This document shows positions 57,578 to 64,000 of a stretch of 64,000 nt of DNA, in pieces; the stretch's first letter is position 1, and every line of letters begins with the position of its first letter. Below the pieces are notes generated by a model that was given only the letters and a program-made list of their open reading frames with translations, had not been told where the DNA came from and ran no database searches. A program made the translations under genes and the position numbers. The stretch lies in assembly GCA_003281285.1 (NCBI GenBank), contig QCCJ01000002.1, positions 1 to 64,000 on the forward strand. The letters are read 5' to 3'. Source of the stretch: Prochlorococcus sp. AG-347-K22. GTDB lineage: Bacteria; Cyanobacteriota; Cyanobacteriia; PCC-6307; Cyanobiaceae.

Positions 57578-58771
57578 GTGAAAGTTATTGTTCTAGGTGG
57601 AGATGGTTTTTGCGGTTGGCCTTGTGCGGTGAATTTAGCAGAGCAAAATCATGATGTAATAATTGTCGACAATTTAAGTCGTAGAAAAATTGATATTGAT
57701 CTAGAGGTAGAATCTTTAACTCCAATTGCTTCGATAACAGAACGACTTTCTGCATGGGAAGAGATTGGGGGTAAGCCTATGAGATTTATTAATATGGATA
57801 TCTCTAAACAATATCAAAAATTACTCAATTTGCTCATTGATGAAAAACCAGATTCAGTGATCCATTTTGCAGAACAAAGAGCAGCGCCTTACTCAATGAA
57901 ATCGAGTTTTACTAAAAGATATACAGTAGATAATAATGTTAATGGCACTCACAACCTTCTTGCTGCAATAGTAGAGAGTAATTTAGATATTCACGTTGTT
58001 CATTTAGGAACAATGGGAGTCTACGGATATGGATCGCATAGAGGTGCAACAATTCCAGAAGGTTATCTAAAAGTTGAAGTTCCACAACCAGATGGAAGCC
58101 GCTTTGAAGAAGAAATATTACATCCTGCAAGTCCAGGTAGTGTCTACCATATGACTAAAACTTTAGATCAATTATTATTTCTTTACTACAACAAAAATGA
58201 TCTTGTAAGGATTACTGATCTTCATCAAGGCATTGTTTGGGGAACAAATACAGAAGCAACTATAAAAGATCCGAGATTAACAAACCGATTTGACTATGAC
58301 GGAGACTATGGAACTGTTCTAAACAGATTTCTTATGCAAGCTGCAATTGGGTATCCATTAAGTGTTCATGGTACAGGAGGGCAAACAAGAGCATTTATAC
58401 ATATAAAAGACTCTGTAAAATGTGTACAACTTGCTCTTGAAAATCCTCCAAAACCTGGAGAGAGAGTCAAAATCTTTAATCAAATGACTGAGAGTCATCA
58501 AGTTGGAGAACTAGCTAAAAAAGTTGCGTCTCTAACAGGAGCTGATATCAACTATTTACCAAATCCTAGAAATGAAGCAGTAGAAAATGATCTAATTGTT
58601 GATAATAAATGCTTTATAGAATTAGGTTTAAACCCAACGACTCTTGATAATGGCCTATTAGAAGAAGTTGTTGAAGTTGCTAAAAAATACTCCAAAAGAT
58701 GCGACCTTAAGCGCATACCTTGTGTTTCATCCTGGACTAAAAAACAAGCTGAGGCTATAAAGACTAATTAA
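57578..58771 (+). CDS. sqdB: UDP-sulfoquinovose synthase
   Basis: 397 aa; VIVLGGDGFCGWPCAVNLAEQNHDVIIVDNLSRR, FAEQRAAPYSMKS, GTMGVYGYG, GTGGQTRAFIHIKDSV; GTG start. Confidence 0.97.
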   Translation: MKVIVLGGDGFCGWPCAVNLAEQNHDVIIVDNLSRRKIDIDLEVESLTPIASITERLSAWEEIGGKPMRFINMDISKQYQKLLNLLIDEKPDSVIHFAEQRAAPYSMKSSFTKRYTVDNNVNGTHNLLAAIVESNLDIHVVHLGTMGVYGYGSHRGATIPEGYLKVEVPQPDGSRFEEEILHPASPGSVYHMTKTLDQLLFLYYNKNDLVRITDLHQGIVWGTNTEATIKDPRLTNRFDYDGDYGTVLNRFLMQAAIGYPLSVHGTGGQTRAFIHIKDSVKCVQLALENPPKPGERVKIFNQMTESHQVGELAKKVASLTGADINYLPNPRNEAVENDLIVDNKCFIELGLNPTTLDNGLLEEVVEVAKKYSKRCDLKRIPCVSSWTKKQAEAIKTN

Positions 58772-58798
58772 AATTTCTGAAATAACTACCTTAAGAAA

Positions 58799-59932
58799 GT
58801 GAAAATTGCATTGTTTACTGAAACTTTTTTACCTAAAGTTGACGGCATAGTCACAAGACTGACTAAAACGATTGAATTTTTAATAAAAAATGGTGATGAA
58901 GTTATAATTTTTTGTCCAGAGGGGTGTCCAGAATCATATATGGGAGCAACTGTAGTTGGCGTTGCTGCAATGCCATTACCTTTATACCCAGAGTTAAAGC
59001 TTGGTTTACCAGGTCCTGCAGTCTCAGATAAGTTAGAAAAATTTAACCCAGATTTGATACATGTTGTTAATCCAGCTGTACTTGGCTTAGGCGGCATATG
59101 GTTAGCGAAAACTAATAACATTCCTTTAATTGCTAGCTACCATACTCATCTTCCGAAATATCTGGAACATTACGGTATGGGTATGTTAGAGCCACTTTTG
59201 TGGGAATTACTTAAAGCAGCACATAATCAAGCCTTGTTAAATTTATGTACTTCCACCGCTATGGTAAATGAGTTAAAAGATAAAGGTATTCAAAGGACTG
59301 CTCTATGGCAAAGGGGAGTAGATACTTACAGTTTCAGACCAGATTTGAGAAGTGAGAAAATGAGGAAAAAATTATTTGGGGAATATAACGACGCTAATTA
59401 CTTATTGATTTATGTAGGAAGATTATCAGCAGAAAAACAAATTGAGAGAATTAAACCAGTCTTAGAAAGTATTCCTAATGCTTGCCTAGCACTTGTAGGT
59501 GACGGACCATATAGAAACCAGCTAGAGAAAATCTTCGAAAATACAAAGACTAATTTCATAGGATATTTATCTGGCGATGAACTTGCTAGTGCCTATGCCT
59601 CTGGAGATATATTTTTATTTCCATCTAGTACAGAAACACTTGGGTTAGTTTTACTAGAAGCAATGGCTGCAGGATGTCCAGTTATCGGAGCCAACAAGGG
59701 CGGGATTCCAGATATTATTAGCGATGGGATTAATGGTTGTTTATATAATCCTGATGAAAAAGATAATGGGGAACAGAGCTTGATTGCAGCGACAAAAAAA
59801 ATTCTAGAGAATGAAGATAAAAGAGAAATTATGAGGAAAGAAGCACGAAACGAAGCAGAAAAATGGGATTGGAATCAAGCAACGGTACAACTGCAAAATT
59901 ATTATGCAGATACTCTAAAAGAAATAGATTAA
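58799..59932 (+). CDS. sqdX: Sulfoquinovosyldiacylglycerol synthase (GT4 glycosyltransferase)
   Basis: 377 aa; IALFTETFLPKVDGIVTRLTKTI, LIYVGRLSAEKQIERIKPVLE, FPSSTETLGLVLLEAMAAGCPVIGANKGGIPDII; directly follows sqdB; GTG start. Confidence 0.94.
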   Translation: MKIALFTETFLPKVDGIVTRLTKTIEFLIKNGDEVIIFCPEGCPESYMGATVVGVAAMPLPLYPELKLGLPGPAVSDKLEKFNPDLIHVVNPAVLGLGGIWLAKTNNIPLIASYHTHLPKYLEHYGMGMLEPLLWELLKAAHNQALLNLCTSTAMVNELKDKGIQRTALWQRGVDTYSFRPDLRSEKMRKKLFGEYNDANYLLIYVGRLSAEKQIERIKPVLESIPNACLALVGDGPYRNQLEKIFENTKTNFIGYLSGDELASAYASGDIFLFPSSTETLGLVLLEAMAAGCPVIGANKGGIPDIISDGINGCLYNPDEKDNGEQSLIAATKKILENEDKREIMRKEARNEAEKWDWNQATVQLQNYYADTLKEID

Positions 59933-59944
59933 ACTTAATCTTAA

Positions 59945-60193
59945 TTATGCTACGTGTGGAGGCGTAGGACTGTTATACGAACTTATAGGAAGTATTAGAG
60001 TAGCAATATTTTGATTCTTTTCAGGCCTTTTTTTCTTTGAAAATTTTTTACCAAAGGGTACTCTAATAACATTAGTTCCCTCAATGGAACAAATATTTGA
60101 GTTATCTCCAGAAAAATTATTAACAAAATTTGGTAAGTCGACGTTTTTAACTGGCAGGTGCTTAACATTACCAGATTTAAAATCTTTGGTCAT
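59945..60193 (-). CDS. Small hypothetical protein
   Basis: 82-aa ORF filling an otherwise empty interval, tail-to-tail with sqdX; MTKDFKSGNVKHLPVKNVDLPNFVNNFSGDNSNICSIEGTNVIRVPFGKKF...; no family recognised. Confidence 0.55.
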   Translation of the reverse strand: MTKDFKSGNVKHLPVKNVDLPNFVNNFSGDNSNICSIEGTNVIRVPFGKKFSKKKRPEKNQNIATLILPISSYNSPTPPHVA

Positions 60194-60307
60194 AGCTTCA
60201 AATACCCCAAAAAATTTGATGCTCGAATATTGTAATAAAAAAATTTAAAAAAATTCTATAAGAAAATATTAAATTTTTATTCCCACTGATAATAACTAAG
60301 GAAATAT

Positions 60308-60323
60308 AAGGACGCTAGTCCTT
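60308..60323 (-). terminator. Hairpin at the gcvP stop codon (weak terminator candidate)
   Basis: AAGGAC-GCTA-GTCCTT perfect 6-bp stem abutting the gcvP TAA; the minus-strand 3' flank ATATTTCC is only weakly U-rich. Confidence 0.45.
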
Positions 60324-63232
60324 TAAGCACATTTTTTTTCTTCGAAAGTCTCTTCTTGATTTACATTGCAAGAACAAATTAAATTGCGATCGCCATATGC
60401 ATTATTGATCCTAGAAACTGAAGACCAAAACTTAATAGATGTTGGAGTTTTATAAGGAAAAGAAGCTTTTTCTTTTGAATAAGGATAATGCCAATTATCA
60501 GCAATTAACTCTTTCAGTGTATGGGGAGCGTTACTTATTACATTATTATTCTTTAATTCACTATTTTTTTCTATTTCGCTGATTTCTTCTCCAATCAATA
60601 GCATAGCCTCGCAAAATCTATCCAATTCGACCAAGCTTTCACTTTCAGTAGGCTCTATCATTATGGTCTCTGGAACAGGCCAACTAATAGTTGGGGCATG
60701 AAAACTATAATCTATTAATCGTTTAGCTAAATCATTGACACTCAAACCAGTTTTGGATTTTAAATCTCTAAAATCTAAAATACATTCATGTGCGACAAAA
60801 TTATTTTTTCCTTTATAAAGAATCTTGAATTTATGCTTTAAAGAATTTGCAATATAATTTGCAGATAAAATTGCATGAGCAGTTGCTTTCCTTAAACCAC
60901 TAAGACCAGCCATTTTTATATACATCCAACTTATTGGAAGAATACTTGCACTCCCATGCTTGGCAGAAGATACATAATTGGAACTATTAGATAAATTATT
61001 ATCCATTAAAGAATGAGTAGGAAGAAATGGGCTTAAAGTTTCTGATGCAGCAACTGGACCTACTCCTGGCCCACCACCTCCATGTGGAATGCAGAATGTT
61101 TTATGTAAATTCAAATGACAAACATCAACACCATAATTCCCCGGTTTACATAATCCAACCTGAGCGTTCAAATTTGCTCCATCTAAATAGACAAATCCTC
61201 CAACAGAGTGAATTAAATCACATATCTTTCTGATTTGTAATTCAAAAACTCCATGGGTAGAGGGATAAGTCAACATAAGAGCTCCTATTTGGTTACCATA
61301 TTTCTTGACTTTGATCGACAAATCTTGAAAATCAATATTTCCTTCGTCATCACATTCAACAGTTAACACATCAAAACCTGCCATAACTGCACTAGCAGGA
61401 TTTGTTCCATGAGCACTTTTAGGAATTAAACATTTTTTTCTTAACAGTTCACCTTTTGATTCAAAATAAGAATTTATTGCCAATAAACCAGCAAACTCTC
61501 CTTGAGAGCCTGCATTTGGTTGAAAAGAAACTGATTTTAAACCAACAATATCACTTATCCATTTTTCTAGGTCAGATATGATTTTTGAATAACCTTTAGT
61601 TTGATCTGGTGGGGAAAAAGGATGAATTGAAGATAAATTAGCCCAAGAGACTGGATTTAACTCTGCTGCAGAATTTAACTTCATGGTACAGCTTCCCAAT
61701 GGCATCATCCCATCTACCAAAGAAAAATCTTTTTCTGCAAGTCGGAATATATATCTCATTAATTCAGTTTCACTTTGGTAATTTGTGAATATATCTTGCT
61801 GCATCCATGCACTAGATCTCAAAGCTAAACTTTCAAGATGAAATACGTTATCAAATTTTATATGCTCTAAATCTTCTTCTTTTTCTATAAGGTTTGCTAC
61901 GAAAGTCAAAATATCTTTGATTTCTTTTTCATTACTAAGCTCATCTAAAGAGATCCCAAAGCCAGTTGAATTTTCAATAGTTGATCCCAACGGCAAAATT
62001 CTTAAGTTATAGCCATTTTTCAAAGCTTCATTATGAATCCTCTGGGAGTGCTCAGAATAAACATCAACACTATCAAATCTAATTCCATCAGGAATATCAA
62101 AACCTAGAGCCGCTAAACTTGATTCTAAATTTATTCTCAACTCCACTAATCTCTTAGCAATTTGGGTTAATCCAGAGGGTCCATGATAAATAGCATAAAA
62201 AGAAGAAATTATGGCTAACAAAGATTGAGCAGTACAAATATTACTAGTGGCCTTTTCCCTTCTAATATGTTGCTCTCTTGTTTGCAATGCTAGTCTTAGA
62301 GACTTTTCTCCATTTTTAGATAGAGTTTGCCCAACAATTCTTCCGGGTATCAGCCTTTTATATTTTTCGCTACAAGCAAAATATGCTGCATGGGGGCCAC
62401 CAAAACCCATTGGAACACCAAATCTTTGCATACTACCCACTGCTACATCAACACCAAATTCAGAAATTGGTTTAATCAAAACTTGTGCCAGTGGATCAAT
62501 ACATGCCGTAACAGTAATTTCTGATCTATGTGCTTGGGATATTAAGAATGTGGGATCATATAATTCCCCATTTTTACCAGGTAATTGCAACAACATTCCA
62601 AAAACATCATCATGATTAGGAAGGTTGCTTTGAGTAAAGCGTTTTAAGGATATTCCCAAAGGTTGTGCTCTGGTTTGCAGAACATTAAAAGTATGATCAA
62701 AAACATTTGATTCCACTAAGTACACTTTTGAAGATTTATTTTTTCTTGCGGAAAAACTCATGGCCATAGCTTCTGCAGCAGCTGTACCCTCATCTAACAA
62801 AGATGCATTGGCGACAGGGAATCCTGTTAATTCACAAATAATAGTTTGAAAATTGAATAGAGCTTCTAATCTTCCTTGCGCAATTTCTGCTTGATATGGA
62901 GTATAAGACGTGTACCACCTTGGATTTTCAAGAACATGTCTTTGGATTACTTTAGGCATGTGATTGTCATAATAACCAAGGCCTATTAGTGATCTCATTT
63001 TAATATTTTTATTCGCAATCTCTTCTAATTCATTTAAAGCCTCAATTTCTGAACAACCTTGGGGCAATATTTTTGAAGATTTATCTTTAAGCTGAATATC
63101 TTCAGGAATGACTTGATTTATAAATTGATCAATATTATTAAAACCAAGCTTGTTCAGCATAATTCTTTCATCATTATCTCCTAACCCAAGATGCCTATCT
63201 ATAAACCAATCAGACCCAAATTTGGATGTCAT
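60323..63232 (-). CDS. gcvP: Glycine dehydrogenase (decarboxylating), P-protein
   Basis: 969 aa; FIDRHLG, MIGLGYYDN-like LIGLGYYDNHMPKVI, YTPYQAEIAQGRLEALFNFQT, CIPHGGGGPGVGPV, SAKHGSASILPISWMYI. Confidence 0.98.
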   Translation of the reverse strand: MTSKFGSDWFIDRHLGLGDNDERIMLNKLGFNNIDQFINQVIPEDIQLKDKSSKILPQGCSEIEALNELEEIANKNIKMRSLIGLGYYDNHMPKVIQRHVLENPRWYTSYTPYQAEIAQGRLEALFNFQTIICELTGFPVANASLLDEGTAAAEAMAMSFSARKNKSSKVYLVESNVFDHTFNVLQTRAQPLGISLKRFTQSNLPNHDDVFGMLLQLPGKNGELYDPTFLISQAHRSEITVTACIDPLAQVLIKPISEFGVDVAVGSMQRFGVPMGFGGPHAAYFACSEKYKRLIPGRIVGQTLSKNGEKSLRLALQTREQHIRREKATSNICTAQSLLAIISSFYAIYHGPSGLTQIAKRLVELRINLESSLAALGFDIPDGIRFDSVDVYSEHSQRIHNEALKNGYNLRILPLGSTIENSTGFGISLDELSNEKEIKDILTFVANLIEKEEDLEHIKFDNVFHLESLALRSSAWMQQDIFTNYQSETELMRYIFRLAEKDFSLVDGMMPLGSCTMKLNSAAELNPVSWANLSSIHPFSPPDQTKGYSKIISDLEKWISDIVGLKSVSFQPNAGSQGEFAGLLAINSYFESKGELLRKKCLIPKSAHGTNPASAVMAGFDVLTVECDDEGNIDFQDLSIKVKKYGNQIGALMLTYPSTHGVFELQIRKICDLIHSVGGFVYLDGANLNAQVGLCKPGNYGVDVCHLNLHKTFCIPHGGGGPGVGPVAASETLSPFLPTHSLMDNNLSNSSNYVSSAKHGSASILPISWMYIKMAGLSGLRKATAHAILSANYIANSLKHKFKILYKGKNNFVAHECILDFRDLKSKTGLSVNDLAKRLIDYSFHAPTISWPVPETIMIEPTESESLVELDRFCEAMLLIGEEISEIEKNSELKNNNVISNAPHTLKELIADNWHYPYSKEKASFPYKTPTSIKFWSSVSRINNAYGDRNLICSCNVNQEETFEEKKCA

Positions 63233-63277
63233 ATTAAAATATTTTTCTTTAAAATAGCTCTTTTTAGAAAGTTTGCC

Positions 63278-63667
63278 TTATTTTGGTACAACCTTTGATT
63301 GATATTCTTCAGAAGTCATCAAATCAGCAATTGATGCTTTTGATTCTGGTTTCAAAATGACTAACCAACCGTCTCCAATCGGGTCATTCTGTAAAAGCTC
63401 AGGGTTCTCGATAACACTTTCATTTACAGATACTATTTCCCCTGAAAAAGGCAGATAGACTTCCTCAACGGCCTTAACTGATTCTATTGTTCCAAAAGTC
63501 TCGCCTTTCTCTAAAGTCGCCCCTTGATCAGCTAATTCAACAAAAACAATATCTCCAAGTTGATCTATAGCGAATTCACTAACTCCAATTTTTAATAATC
63601 CATTTTCTTTCAAGACATATTCATGAGTATCAGCATAGTTGAGGTTGTCTGGAAACTTGTAAGACAT
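63278..63667 (-). CDS. gcvH: Glycine cleavage system H protein
   Basis: 129 aa; LNYADTHEYVLKENGLLKIGVSEFAIDQLGDIVFVELADQGATLEKGETFGTIESVKAVEEVYLPFSGEIVSVNE with lipoyl lysine. Confidence 0.97.
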   Translation of the reverse strand: MSYKFPDNLNYADTHEYVLKENGLLKIGVSEFAIDQLGDIVFVELADQGATLEKGETFGTIESVKAVEEVYLPFSGEIVSVNESVIENPELLQNDPIGDGWLVILKPESKASIADLMTSEEYQSKVVPK

Positions 63668-63669
63668 GA

Positions 63670-64000
63670 TTAAGTAGATAAAGGAAGTAGAGAATCCTTT
63701 GAAATTAATTTTTCTTCTAATAATTCAGATAATAATCGAATTAATGCAATTTTGATGTGAGCTATGTGAGAACCACCTTGAACAAAAATATTGTAAGGAT
63801 CTCTTAGAGGGGCATCAGCAGAAAATTCACTTGTACTGCCTTCAATAAATGTACCTCCTGCCATTAATAATTTTGAATCATATCCATCCATTGATGATGG
63901 AACAACATTCAGAAAAGAATCTACTGGTGAAGAATTTTGAAAAGATTGACAAACTTTTTGTACCAAATCAGGATTATTCAATCTTACTGACTGAATAAGA
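63670..64000 (-). CDS. PLP-dependent enzyme, methionine gamma-lyase/aluminium-resistance-like (PF06838), C-terminal part; 5' end beyond window
   Basis: Open on the minus strand to the window end; AGGTFIEGSTSEFSADAPLRDPYNIFVQGGSHIAHIKIALIRLL resembles the conserved C-terminus of this family. Confidence 0.75.
   Translation of the reverse strand, partial: LIQSVRLNNPDLVQKVCQSFQNSSPVDSFLNVVPSSMDGYDSKLLMAGGTFIEGSTSEFSADAPLRDPYNIFVQGGSHIAHIKIALIRLLSELLEEKLISKDSLLPLST

Noticed and set aside
62247-62615. 122-aa plus-strand ORF inside gcvP (also 62327-62524 and 61027-61233)
   Set aside because: Antisense to a fully conserved gcvP; composition is a codon-shadow artefact, with no recognisable domain or start context.

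Overview
The window looks like core chromosome of a low-GC, streamlined marine picocyanobacterium. Prochlorococcus, probably a high-light clade, is my inference from psbZ, rpaB, sqdB/sqdX, ycf23, the AT-rich composition and very short intergenic gaps. It is almost fully packed with housekeeping genes: fabF (partial), tkt, thiC, ruvB, smpB, lysS, rpaB, mreBCD, ssb, ahcY, tsaE, a group-2 sigma factor, mgtE, two tandem crcB, gyrB, miaA, infC, a GntR-type regulator, cysE, secA, tRNA-Gly(GCC), ribH, psbZ, mutS, cobH, holA, lysC, uvrB, ycf23, tilS, rnj, dapA, asd, tig, clpP, clpX, dnaX, a GT2 glycosyltransferase, a SpoIID/SPOR protein, rpmI, rplT, thiG, sqdB, sqdX, gcvP, gcvH and a partial PF06838-like PLP enzyme. 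On the minus strand before thiC there is a recognisable TPP riboswitch. I see no CRISPR array, prophage, transposon, toxin-antitoxin or defence locus, and no convincing undescribed multi-gene system. The most interesting signals are small and testable: an N-terminal QKNLF clamp-like motif in a MutS that lacks the usual C-terminal clamp region; an Arg-rich RNase J C-terminus resembling the cyanobacterial RNase E PNPase-binding motif; an A8 tract in dnaX where either shifted frame would give a gamma-sized protein; a T7 tract separating the only nearby ATG of tsaE from its frame; a GntR regulator with an unusual effector domain next to cysE; a low-complexity Lys/Thr tail on trigger factor; and terminator hairpins overlapping stop codons.
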